Assembly (NCBI GenBank): GCA_963840545.1
Contig: CAWIZE010000007.1
Location: forward strand, 62,001 to 126,000
Source of the DNA: JAKAWQ01 sp963840545
Lineage (GTDB): Bacteria > Pseudomonadota > Alphaproteobacteria > Acetobacterales > Acetobacteraceae
DNA: 64,000 nt
Direction of reading: 5' to 3'
The notes below the pieces were generated by a model. It was not told where the DNA came from. It did not search any database and was given only the letters and a program-made list of their open reading frames with translations. Positions 57,230-64,000 of the stretch are shown here, one piece after another. The translations under genes and the position numbers were made by a program. Within the stretch, counting starts at the first letter, position 1; every line of letters starts with the position of its first letter.

Positions 57230-57880
57230 TCAGGCAAGCGTGATCGAGCCGACCTCGGGGCCCTTCGCGCCCTGGACCACGTTCATCCGCACCGCCTGGC
57301 CTTCCTGCAGCGGCGGCAAGCCCGCCTCCTCGAGAGCCGAGGCATGGACGAACACGTCCTTGCCGCCGCCCGGGGGCGTGATGAAGCCGAATCCCTTCTC
57401 GGCGTTGTACCATTTCACCACGCCGGTCATCTCGACGGCCGAGCTGAGATCGACCGGGCGGCGCGGGGCGCGCGCGGGCCGCGGCGGCCGCGGACCCATG
57501 CCCATTCCCGGCCCGCCGCCCGCCCGCACGGGCTGCGCGGTGCTCTCGTCCACCGAGATGACCTGGCTCACCTGCCGGCCCTTCTGGCCCTGCCCGACGC
57601 GCACGCGGAGCGTCGCTCCGGGACTGACGCTCTGGTGCCCGGCCGCCTGCAGCGCGTTCGCATGCAGGAACGCGTCGCCCGTGCCGTCGGCGAGCGCGAC
57701 AAAGCCGAACCCCTTTTCGGGGTTGAACCATTTCACGGTTGCCTCGGCTTCCGGCCCGGCCGCCGGGCTCTCGAAGCGTGGGAAAGGCGTTGGCGGAGAC
57801 GGCGTGTTGCCGAAGAAATTGTCATCGTCGAAACCGCGGCGGCGTGGCTGCCGCTGCCGGTCGTTCCTGGGGGCTCGCAA
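57230..57880 (-). CDS. Double cold-shock-domain protein
   Basis: A 216-residue nucleic-acid-binding protein with two CSD domains. Domain 1 (about 46-110) has V-K-W-F-N-P-E-K-G-F-G-F and D-A-F-L-H; domain 2 (about 152-216) has V-K-W-Y-N-A-E-K-G-F-G-F and D-V-F-V-H. The linker is Arg/Pro/Gly-rich. The double-domain form with a disordered N-terminus is common in Alphaproteobacteria. The start is TTG 57880 behind AAGGA, the only start fitting the frame. A 16-bp triplicated repeat lies just upstream in the probable leader. Confidence 0.9.
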   Translation of the reverse strand: MRAPRNDRQRQPRRRGFDDDNFFGNTPSPPTPFPRFESPAAGPEAEATVKWFNPEKGFGFVALADGTGDAFLHANALQAAGHQSVSPGATLRVRVGQGQKGRQVSQVISVDESTAQPVRAGGGPGMGMGPRPPRPARAPRRPVDLSSAVEMTGVVKWYNAEKGFGFITPPGGGKDVFVHASALEEAGLPPLQEGQAVRMNVVQGAKGPEVGSITLA

Positions 57881-57898
57881 GTGGAACTCGTCCTTTCC

Positions 57899-57946
57899 GT
57901 AACTTCAGGTCTCTGTAACTTCAGGTCTCTGTAACTTCGGGTCTCC
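57899..57946. repeat. 16-bp tandem repeat in the leader of the cold-shock gene
   Basis: GTAACTTCAGGTCTCT at 57899-57914 and 57915-57930, and a variant at 57931-57946. It starts 19 bases upstream of the TTG start on the minus strand, next to the ribosome site. The rest of the gap up to 58178 holds nothing recognised. Confidence 0.88.
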
Positions 57947-58178
57947 AACGTCGGCTCTCCGCCGTCGGCTCCTTGGCGCAGGCTCGCGGTGGGCTATGTC
58001 ACCGGGATTGTGAGGCGGGGACCTCGCGGCAGAATTGGAGCGTGGCCCCATCAATTCAAGCTGCCTTGCCGTCCTCCCCTCACCCCGCCCGCGCCCCGGT
58101 CGCGACAGCCGGGCGGCGGGCGCGAAAACTTTAGATGATCCGAGCGCGGAATTGAAGCCTTCCGCTGCGCGGCGGCGC

Positions 58179-58715
58179 TCACGGCCTCCGGCCGCTCCGG
58201 CGGCCGGCTAAGGGGAAGCTCGAGAGACGCTGCGCCCCGAGCACGAAAACCCGCCCGCCGTGAGGAAAAAGCGCCTGGATGACAGGCCCCTGCACGTCCT
58301 GCCCGCTCCCCGGACGCGCACCGAAGGACGGCAGCAGCACCCGCGCTTCGTCCGCGACGAAGCAGGGCAGGCCGCCCGCCTCCGGCCGCGGATGGGCCGC
58401 GATCTCGCCCCGCGCCCCCGCCGCCGGCCCCTCGCGGAAGACGAGCGGCGGACATCGCCATGCCCCGTCCGCGCCGACCCGAACGAAAGGCACCGACGCC
58501 GCCATCGCCGCGAACCTGGCGCTCCCCCCGCCCGCGCCGAACAGCAGCACCCGCCGCGGACCCCACCGCCGGAGCAGGGCCGCAAGCCGGTCGAGCGCGC
58601 CCGGCTCCATCCCGAGGCCGGCCAGCGCCAGCACGCCCTCCCGCGGCCAGAACAACGCACCGCCCGGATCGAGCATCAGCCGCTCGGACAACAGATGCAC
58701 AGGCGCCGGCGTCAT
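58179..58715 (-). CDS. PdeM-like protein lacking the metallophosphoesterase metal site
   Basis: A 178-residue protein that follows the outline of PdeM (ligase-associated DNA-damage endonuclease/phosphoesterase): L-M-L-D-P-G-G-A-L-F-W-P near the start, and C-F-V-A-D-E-A-R-V-L-L-P-S-F-G-A with an A-L-F-P block near the end. The metal-binding D-L-H-x-E-K, G-D-S-F-H and G-N-H-D motifs are absent or replaced (L-A-G-L-G-M, L-L-F-G-A-G-G), and G-H-x-H-P is reduced to A-A-H-P-R-P. It is also about 50 residues shorter than the family. This points to a decayed or non-catalytic homologue. No ligase partner gene is adjacent. Confidence 0.6.
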   Translation of the reverse strand: MTPAPVHLLSERLMLDPGGALFWPREGVLALAGLGMEPGALDRLAALLRRWGPRRVLLFGAGGGSARFAAMAASVPFVRVGADGAWRCPPLVFREGPAAGARGEIAAHPRPEAGGLPCFVADEARVLLPSFGARPGSGQDVQGPVIQALFPHGGRVFVLGAQRLSSFPLAGRRSGRRP

Positions 58716-58732
58716 CGATCGCGCTCCCAACC

Positions 58733-58800
58733 AGGGGCTCCGCCCCCGGACCCCGCTCGGGGGCTCTGCCCCCGGCCCCCGGCAAAGGCCGAGCCTTTGC
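58733..58800. repeat. GC hairpin element related to the 11931 repeat
   Basis: Consecutive hairpins GGGGCTCCGCCCC and GGGGGCTCTGCCCCC, then GCAAAGGC-CGA-GCCTTTGC (58782-58800). The motif style (GGGCTCCGCCC followed by GGACCC) repeats that of 11936-11955. It lies upstream of the PdeM-like gene, with a short AT-richer stretch to its right. Confidence 0.6.
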
Positions 58801-58980
58801 AATCCATTACCTTAAAGGAATTGGGGAGATCCGGGGCCTCACCGCACCGATGAGAAATTTCGATGACGTTGCCGCCACGCGTCGCGGCCGCTCACGTTTT
58901 CGTGATGGAAGCCAGGCGCGGGGAGCCTTGTCCCCATGGGCGTCACCCGATCCGCGGCGACGAACGAACGGAGCCCCCTC

Positions 58981-59685
58981 ATGACCCGCTTTCCCGCCGT
59001 CCTGCTCGCAGCCGGCACAGCACTCCTTGCCGCCACGGCGCTGGCCGCGCCGATGCGCGAGCGCGTGCGCGGCACCGTAGCGGTTATCAGCGGCAACACC
59101 CTCACCGTGCGCACCATGAGCGGCACGGACGTGCCGGTCGCGCTCACCGGCAGCACCCGCTACACCGAGGTCCTGAAATCGAACCTCGATCGGGTCGATC
59201 CGGGGAGCTACATCGGCACCGCGGCGAAGTCGATCGGCAATGAGCTCGTGGCGCTCGAGGTCGTCGTCTTCCCGCCCTCGATGCGCGGCGTGGGCGAGGG
59301 CCATTACACCTGGGACCGCATTCCTGACACGACGCTCGTTGGCACGGGCCCCGCCGGCCACGCGACCACGGCCAGCACCATGACCAACGGCACGGTGAGC
59401 ACGGCGGCGCCGGCCGGCGGCAGCGTCAACACCACGATGACCAACGGCACGGTCGCGAGCGCCGGCGCCGCAGGCGGGGCGAAGGAGATCACCGTCACCT
59501 ACAAGGGCGGCAAGCAGGTGATCATCGTGCCGCCGACCGCGCCGATCGTGACCTTCCGGCCGGCGAGCATGGACGATGTGAAGGCCGGAGCAAGCGTTTT
59601 CGTCAACGCCCTGAAGAACGATGCCGGCACGGTGACCGCGGTCTCCGTCGCCGTGGGCACGGACGGCGTCAAGCCGCCCATGTGA
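58981..59685 (+). CDS. Exported hypothetical protein with OB-like domain
   Basis: A 234-residue protein with a signal peptide (about 1-23, core A-V-L-L-A-A-G-T-A-L-L). The mature part begins with a small beta domain (R-V-R-G-T-V-A-V-I-S-G-N-T-L-T-V) similar in outline to DUF5666/OB folds. A Thr/Gly/Ala linker follows, with T-M-T-N-G-T-V twice (about 128-165). A second small beta domain is at the end. CGGAG precedes ATG 58981. It is 30 bp upstream of the cytochrome b561 gene and probably the periplasmic partner of the redox pair that follows. Confidence 0.7.
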   Translation: MTRFPAVLLAAGTALLAATALAAPMRERVRGTVAVISGNTLTVRTMSGTDVPVALTGSTRYTEVLKSNLDRVDPGSYIGTAAKSIGNELVALEVVVFPPSMRGVGEGHYTWDRIPDTTLVGTGPAGHATTASTMTNGTVSTAAPAGGSVNTTMTNGTVASAGAAGGAKEITVTYKGGKQVIIVPPTAPIVTFRPASMDDVKAGASVFVNALKNDAGTVTAVSVAVGTDGVKPPM

Positions 59686-59715
59686 GCGCTGGCGTCACGA
59701 ACGGAGGGCAGGGCC

Positions 59716-60336
59716 ATGGAACGATCCCGCGGCGCCGGGCGGCCGGCGCATCCTTTGCCGGTGCGGGTCATGCACTGGGTGGGTGCTGGCGCGATCATCA
59801 CCATGATGCTGAGCGGCTGGGCGATCTATGACGCATCGCCCAGCCTGCCCTTCACCTTCCCCCGCTGGGCAACGCTCGGCGGCTGGCTCGCCGGCGGGAT
59901 CGCCTGGCACATCAGCGCCATGTGGGTGCTCTTCGCCGACGGGCTCGCCTATCTCGGGTACGGGTTTTTTTCCGGGCATTTCCGGCGGGACATCAGGCCG
60001 GTGGGGCTGCGCGCGCTCGCGCGCGACGTGGGCGCGGCACTCCGCTTTCGGCTCGATCATCGGCTCGGCCACTACAATGCAGTGCAGCGGCTGCTCTATG
60101 CGGGCGTCACTCTGGCCGTGTGCGTCGCGGTCGCGACCGGGCTTGCGATCTGGAAGCCGGTGCAGCTCGGCTGGCTCACGGGTTTTTTCGGGGGCTATCC
60201 GGTGGCGCGCGGCATTCATCTCGCGATGATGCTGTGCATCGCGGGATTTCTCGTGGTGCATCTGGCGCTGGTGGCGCTCTTCCCGCGCACGCTCGTTTCG
60301 ATGGTGGCGCCGCTCGAAGCGGAGGATCGGCGATGA
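59716..60336 (+). CDS. Cytochrome b561-type membrane protein
   Basis: A 206-residue di-haem membrane cytochrome with four to five hydrophobic segments. Candidate haem ligands are H20 (R-V-M-H-W), H65 (I-A-W-H), a His near 170 (R-G-I-H-L) and one near 185 (V-V-H-L). Its stop overlaps the start of the molybdoenzyme gene. It probably passes quinol electrons to or from that enzyme, in the manner of YedZ with YedY although the fold family differs. Confidence 0.9.
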   Translation: MERSRGAGRPAHPLPVRVMHWVGAGAIITMMLSGWAIYDASPSLPFTFPRWATLGGWLAGGIAWHISAMWVLFADGLAYLGYGFFSGHFRRDIRPVGLRALARDVGAALRFRLDHRLGHYNAVQRLLYAGVTLAVCVAVATGLAIWKPVQLGWLTGFFGGYPVARGIHLAMMLCIAGFLVVHLALVALFPRTLVSMVAPLEAEDRR

Positions 60337-61082
60337 TTGTTGATCCGGCGGCGAAGTCGGCTGACGTCGCACCCGAGCTCGCGCGGTTGAGCCGGCGGAA
60401 TTTTCTGCGGCACGGGCTCACGCTCGGGAGCCTCGCGCTGCTGACGGGGTGCGACCTCTCGACGCATTCAGGCATCGATGCCGCGCTCTGGACGATGCTG
60501 CGCTTCGATGATCGCGTGCAGGCGGCCCTGTTCAGCCGCACGCGGCTCGCCGAGACCTATCCGGCGAGCGCGGTGACGAAGCCATTCCGGTTCAATGCGT
60601 ACTATCCTATATGGCAAGTGCGGCCGGTGCCGAACAATTGGACCCTCGCGGTCGCGGGGCGTGTTACGGAAAAAACCTCATGGAGCGTCGCGCGCCTGCG
60701 CCGATTGCCGCAGCAGGCGCAGATCACGCGGCATATCTGCATCGAGGGCTGGAGCCAGGTCGGCCAATGGAGCGGCGTGCCGCTGCACCTCTTCCTGCGC
60801 CGGATCGGGGCGGATCTGCGCGCGCGCTACGTTGCGTTCAAATGCTTCGACGGCTATTCGACCAGCATCGACATGGCGAGCGCGCTGCATCCGCAGACGA
60901 TCCTCGCCCTCGATTTCAACTGGCAGCCGCTCACGCCGGAGTGGGGCGCGCCGGTGCGGCTTCGGATTCCGGTGAAACTCGGATTCAAGAGTGCGAAGAA
61001 CCTGCAATCGATCGAGGTGACGAACCAGTTCCAGGGCGGCTATTGGGAGAAGCAGGGCTACAACTGGTTCTCCGGCGTGTGA
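60333..61082 (+). CDS. Molybdopterin-dependent oxidoreductase (sulfite-oxidase fold, YedY-like)
   Basis: A 249-residue exported molybdoenzyme. A twin-arginine signal S-R-R-N-F-L lies near residue 22, followed by a hydrophobic core ending L-L-T-G-C, a possible lipobox. The sulfite-oxidase domain shows R-H-I-C-I-E-G-W with the Mo-ligand Cys near residue 138. F-K-C-F-D-G-Y-S-T-S and V-K-L-G-F-K-S-A-K, which contact the cofactor phosphate, also match. ATGA overlap with the cytochrome gene (60333) makes a coupled pair. The substrate is unknown; methionine sulfoxide in proteins is one known use of relatives. Confidence 0.9.
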   Translation: MIVDPAAKSADVAPELARLSRRNFLRHGLTLGSLALLTGCDLSTHSGIDAALWTMLRFDDRVQAALFSRTRLAETYPASAVTKPFRFNAYYPIWQVRPVPNNWTLAVAGRVTEKTSWSVARLRRLPQQAQITRHICIEGWSQVGQWSGVPLHLFLRRIGADLRARYVAFKCFDGYSTSIDMASALHPQTILALDFNWQPLTPEWGAPVRLRIPVKLGFKSAKNLQSIEVTNQFQGGYWEKQGYNWFSGV

Positions 61083-61395
61083 CATGCACGGCCTAGAGGG
61101 TGTTATGAACTCAACCGGAGATGACGTCGTCCAGCGATCGAGCTTGGATCCGACCCTCCTGTCTCGACCCAGCTCGGGCATGGGCCGACCGATCAGCCGA
61201 TGCCGGAAGCGGACGTTGAGCACCGCCCGACGCTCGCAGGTTTGCGCCCATTGGCCACTGCCGCGGCCTGGTCGGCTCCCTGAAAGCGGACGAGGCGCCT
61301 CGGGACCCGACCGGCCGAGTTGGGTGGACAGCGGTCCGTCTGCTTCCAAGTACTTGGTCGCGGAATGCGGACACCGCTCAGTCGGCAGAGATTGT
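61083..61395. other. Gap of different composition, no gene recognised
   Basis: 313 bp after the molybdoenzyme stop. Lower GC than the left side. It begins with GAGGGTGTTATGAACTC at about 61094, which resembles the ends of some IS5-type elements, but no matching second end or transposase frame was found. It may be debris from an insertion that also cut the Ada/AraC gene. Confidence 0.3.
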
Positions 61396-62022
61396 TCAGC
61401 GTTGTCGCTGGTTTGACCGCTCGCTCCCGTCGAGGCGATTGGGTGGCGCTCGCATTGAGCGCCTGATCTCACTTGGCTGGCGGCGATAGACATCGGCGAA
61501 AACGGTGTTGAAACGACGTAGGCTGCCGAAGCCGGAGGCGAGTGCAATTTCCGATATCGGTAGAGTTGTCGTGTCCAAAAGCCTTTTGGCACGTTGGATA
61601 CGCGCGGTCCGCGCGACCGCCAACGGGGACGCCCCCCAATGCCGCACGAAGAGGCGGCGCAGATGACGGCCGGTGACACCCAGTCGCTCCGCGAGTCGAT
61701 CGACAGAGTTGTCTTCACCGTCGAGCGCGCCCTCCTCGATGATCAAGCGCGCTGCCCGCTCGACGGTTGCCAGGCTGCCTTTCCAGGCCGGACAGAAGGG
61801 CGCCGACTCGGGCCGACAGCGCAGGCATGGGCGGAACCCGGCGGCTTCGGCCGCCGCTGCACTCGGCAGAAATTCGATGTTGCGACGGAGAGGTAATCTG
61901 ACCGGACAGACGCACCGGCAATACACGCCCGTCGTCCGGACGCCAATGAAAAACCTGCCGTCGAACGCGGGGGCGCGCGCGAGCCAGGCCCTTTCGAACA
62001 GCGCTTCCTGCTCCGGGTTCAT
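61396..62022 (-). CDS. Ada-type zinc domain fused to AraC helix-turn-helix (probably truncated AlkA hybrid)
   Basis: A 208-residue protein from ATG 62022. Residues 1-75 are an Ada metal-binding domain (V-R-T-T-G-V-Y-C-R-C-V-C and P-C-L-R-C-R). Residues 90-190 are an AraC helix-turn-helix (L-G-V-T-G-R-H-L-R-R-L-F, then I-A-L-A-S-G-F-G-S-L-R-R-F-N). In the relatives I know, this module continues into an AlkA glycosylase domain, but here it stops after a short R-S-M-R-A-P-P tail. It could still act as a methylation-responsive regulator. The codon composition is less GC-biased than in neighbouring genes. Confidence 0.75.
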   Translation of the reverse strand: MNPEQEALFERAWLARAPAFDGRFFIGVRTTGVYCRCVCPVRLPLRRNIEFLPSAAAAEAAGFRPCLRCRPESAPFCPAWKGSLATVERAARLIIEEGALDGEDNSVDRLAERLGVTGRHLRRLFVRHWGASPLAVARTARIQRAKRLLDTTTLPISEIALASGFGSLRRFNTVFADVYRRQPSEIRRSMRAPPNRLDGSERSNQRQR

Positions 62023-62132
62023 GGGCAAAGTGTAGCACGGGTGACAGGGTCGAAGAGGATGAGGTCCAATTCCGGCGAGACCGATCCCTGTGCGGTCCGC
62101 ATGGTCGTCGCGCAACCTCCTGCGAGGCTACC

Positions 62133-63146
62133 ATGCGCAATTCCACGGCAATGTCACGTACGGAGTGGGCGCTGTTGCTGCTCCTATCCGTGCTTTGGGG
62201 CGGTTCATTCTTCTTCTCCAAGGTCGCAGTCACCGCCCTGCCACCCTTGACGATCGTCTTCTTGCGGTTCTCGGGGGCCGCCCTGCTGGTCTACGCCTAC
62301 GCTAGGGCACGCTCCATCGCCATCCCGAGCGATATTCGGAGCTGGCTATCGTTCGCGGGCATGGGACTGCTCAACAACCTCATCCCCGCCAGCCTGATCG
62401 TCTGGGGGCAAACCATGATTCCAAGCGGCCTTGCCTCTGTGATCATCGCTACGACCCCAATCTTCTCGATTATAGCGATCCGTTTGACCAGCGCGGATGA
62501 ACGACTGAGTTTGCCGACGATTTCAGGCATGGCACTCGGGCTGATTGGCGTCTCCGTTCTGTTTGATCTCGGCGCGAGACATACCGCCGACGCTTCCGCG
62601 ACAGGGATCATCACATGCCTCGGCGCGGCAGCGTCGTACGGCTGCGCAAACGCTTTCGGAAAGCGTTTTCGGCGCCTTGGAATTCCACCCGTGGCAGGTG
62701 CAATGGGGCAGATGACCACCACCGCGATCATGGCACTTCCGCTCATGTTGGCTGTGGAGACACCGTGGAAACTTGCTGTCCCGAGTGCCGCTGTCTGGAC
62801 CTCAATGGCGGGCTTGGTGGTGCTCTCGACTGCGTTGGGCTATGTGGTCTTCTTCCGAATCCTCGCCACCGCCGGAGCCACCAACATCTCCCTCGTAACG
62901 TTGTTGATCCCCGTGACCGCCGTTCTGCTCGGCAGCACAATTCTGGGTGAGCGTGTATCGACCGACCAGCTAGCGGGGATGTTGCTCATAGCTTTGGGTT
63001 TGATCGCAATCGACGGGCGTGTGCTAGCCCGGGCGGGCCGAGTGGCTGGGACAGCCCGGGCAGCAGCGGCGTCGCGCGACGGAGCCGCTTCAGCGGCGGA
63101 TTCGGCCAGGGGTAAAAGCGCCAAGAAAGGTGGTCCTGGAACGTGA
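62133..63146 (+). CDS. EamA/DMT family permease
   Basis: A 337-residue inner-membrane transporter of the drug/metabolite superfamily. Ten hydrophobic segments arranged as two EamA repeats: W-G-G-S-F-F near residue 22 and P-P-L-T-I-V-F-L-R in repeat 1; S-Y-G-C-A-N-A-F and L-G-Y-V-V-F-F in repeat 2. The last 35 residues (after I-D-G-R) are a charged Ala/Lys tail not usual in the family, so the original stop may be lost. It diverges from the Ada/AraC gene, which is a candidate regulator. Codon usage is less GC-rich than upstream genes. Confidence 0.88.
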   Translation: MRNSTAMSRTEWALLLLLSVLWGGSFFFSKVAVTALPPLTIVFLRFSGAALLVYAYARARSIAIPSDIRSWLSFAGMGLLNNLIPASLIVWGQTMIPSGLASVIIATTPIFSIIAIRLTSADERLSLPTISGMALGLIGVSVLFDLGARHTADASATGIITCLGAAASYGCANAFGKRFRRLGIPPVAGAMGQMTTTAIMALPLMLAVETPWKLAVPSAAVWTSMAGLVVLSTALGYVVFFRILATAGATNISLVTLLIPVTAVLLGSTILGERVSTDQLAGMLLIALGLIAIDGRVLARAGRVAGTARAAAASRDGAASAADSARGKSAKKGGPGT

Positions 63147-63432
63147 CGGCGGCACCGCTCACGGCTTTCAGGCAGTGGAACGCATGCAGAAGCGAGAACG
63201 AGTGGCCGCCCCAGAGGACATGATTATCCGCTTTCGGGAGCCGGGGCTGGACCGTCGAACGTCTGACTTGGGTCGGAAGGGGCCGACTGCTAGCCCGACA
63301 TCTATGTCCGCTGCGCTCAGTACCTCGCCCCGAAGCCGGTAGGCAGCTTCCGATCAACCCCGGCTTTGAGCCGGATGGCCGGTATCCGGATGGCCTGGCC
63401 CGGAAGTGGATCGTCGCAATGCCACCCATCCC
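63147..63432. other. Gap after the permease, no gene recognised
   Basis: Short frames in both directions show no family resemblance or ribosome sites. The region leads into the palindromic element at 63433. Confidence 0.35.
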
Positions 63433-63511
63433 GCGTCCCGCCTTTCGTTATCTCGCGTGATTCACGCCTTCGGTGGCCCCACCTCCGGCGATCACGCTTT
63501 ACGCGGGACGC
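63433..63511. repeat. Palindromic repeat family, complete nested hairpin (copy C)
   Basis: Nested inverted arms: GCGTCCCGC (63433) with GCGGGACGC (63503), GCGTGAT (63455) with ATCACGC (63491), CGCC (63465) with GGCG (63487), and GGTGG (63472) with CCACC (63479). The inner half recurs at 13329 and 15614. It may be a non-autonomous mobile palindrome. Confidence 0.8.
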
Positions 63512-63543
63512 CGATGATCCGAAATCGTCACGCTCCGGGAGGA

Positions 63544-63571
63544 AAGGCCGGCAGGCATCCCCGCCGGCCTT
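63544..63571 (-). terminator. Terminator-like hairpin after the small exported protein gene
   Basis: AAGGCCGGC (63544-63552) and GCCGGCCTT (63563-63571) form a 9-bp stem with a 10-base loop, 31 bases past the stop of the minus-strand gene. No long T-run. Confidence 0.55.
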
Positions 63572-63601
63572 CCGGACGATCGGCTGTTCCCTCGGGCGGG
63601 A

Positions 63602-63865
63602 TTACTGTCCGCCGCCGGTCATGTTGACCAGGGCCACTGAGCCGTCCAGCGGCCGGACATTCGGGTTTTGGCTCAGCCCGACCAACGGCCGCAAACGAAC
63701 GCCGTTCTGGTAGTCGAGCGAGGACGTCCATCCCGGATTATGGGCCACCACAGTGATAGACGCAGTGGGTGGATCACCGGCGACGGGCGCGGCCGCCGGA
63801 GAGGCGAGCGCGGCACCGGCCGAAAGCGCGAGAGCGGCAAAGGCGAGAGCAAAAGATTTCGTCAT
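63602..63865 (-). CDS. Small exported hypothetical protein
   Basis: An 87-residue protein. Residues 1-22 form a signal peptide (K-S-F-A-L-A-F-A-A-L-A-L core, A-L-A-S site). The mature part of about 65 residues has no recognised family; it is Pro/Val/Asn-rich and ends N-M-T-G-G-G-Q. AGAAGGA precedes ATG 63865. A terminator-like hairpin follows. The upstream 135 bases to the window edge hold nothing recognised. Confidence 0.65.
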   Translation of the reverse strand: MTKSFALAFAALALSAGAALASPAAAPVAGDPPTASITVVAHNPGWTSSLDYQNGVRLRPLVGLSQNPNVRPLDGSVALVNMTGGGQ

Positions 63866-64000
63866 CGTTCTGTTCCTTCTCATCGAACCGGGGCTCTTGC
63901 CCGATCTCGATGATGGAGACCTCTCGAGGCGCCGCTTTCTTCCATGCATGCGTGCGCGGCCTGGGTGCAGGGAAAGGCATGGAACAATTCTCGATCTCGC

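Noticed and set aside
61090..61115. Possible insertion-sequence end
   Set aside because: Only one end-like sequence is seen. No inverted partner, target duplication or transposase frame was found nearby.
63130..63342. Small plus-strand frame after the permease
   Set aside because: Starts inside the permease gene. Its sequence has no hydrophobic or domain pattern and no ribosome site.
1..64000. CRISPR arrays, tRNA or rRNA genes
   Set aside because: The repeats found are direct tandem units without spacers or palindromes. No cloverleaf or rRNA signature was noticed on either strand by eye; a covariance search could still find a missed tRNA.

Overview
The window is very GC-rich DNA, densely packed with bacterial genes, and resembles an alphaproteobacterium of the Rhodospirillales/Acetobacteraceae type. 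The taxonomic guess rests on base composition, on catabolic clusters built from TRAP transporters, AtuA-type proteins and cyclases, and on the housekeeping genes (gltA, hisC, pyrE, argD, an LpxL-like acyltransferase, the nfeD/slipin pair). It was not tested by a search. No rRNA, tRNA or CRISPR array was seen.

Layout. 1-8.4 kb: a heavy-metal P-type ATPase cut by the left edge, a secreted pentapeptide-repeat protein, gluconokinase, a decayed methyltransferase, an LpxL-like acyltransferase, an ArgD-type aminotransferase, a frameshifted DUF1203 gene, a RidA protein and a TauD-type dioxygenase. 8.4-16.6 kb: an AtuA protein with a separate AtuA-C partner, an amidohydrolase, pyrE, a tartrate/D-malate dehydrogenase, hisC, DUF1993 and a vapBC pair. 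Two broken copies of the 3' end of the dehydrogenase gene lie among them. 16.6-24.8 kb: a GntR/UTRA regulator diverges from a tightly coupled plus-strand cluster (amidohydrolase, alpha/beta hydrolase, frameshifted TIM-barrel protein, Kelch protein, an unrecognised internally duplicated protein, [2Fe-2S] protein, molybdenum hydroxylase). This is probably a catabolic pathway that hydroxylates and opens a ring. 24.8-42.5 kb: mostly housekeeping and repair genes (methyltransferase, MmyB-type regulator, GDPD, ABC-F, citrate synthase, CYTH-CHAD/SixA, glycosyltransferase, ABC exporter, sulfotransferase, the ada/alkB repair group, metallophosphoesterase). An AT-rich gap near 28.7 kb carries a palindromic pair of perfect DnaA boxes.

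42.7-55.0 kb holds the most coherent accessory system. A GntR/HutC regulator diverges from a minus-strand gene series: cyclase, AtuA, DUF4387, TRAP solute receptor, SMP-30 lactonase-like protein, second AtuA, second DUF4387, TRAP small and large permeases, then two near-identical cyclases made by a recent 1.05-kb tandem duplication. I infer uptake of an organic acid by TRAP followed by lactone or cyclic-ester chemistry; the substrate is unknown.

55.0-64.0 kb: slipin/NfeD, a double cold-shock-domain protein with a triplicated upstream repeat, a PdeM-like protein that has lost its metal site, an operon of a periplasmic protein, cytochrome b561 and a sulfite-oxidase-fold molybdoenzyme, then a region of different composition with a truncated Ada/AraC protein and an EamA permease.

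Frameshifted, truncated or deleted genes are frequent (DUF1203, TIM-barrel, methyltransferase, MetX-like, 2OG oxygenase, two dehydrogenase fragments). Short tandem and palindromic repeats are also common, which points to an actively rearranging genome or to some assembly errors.
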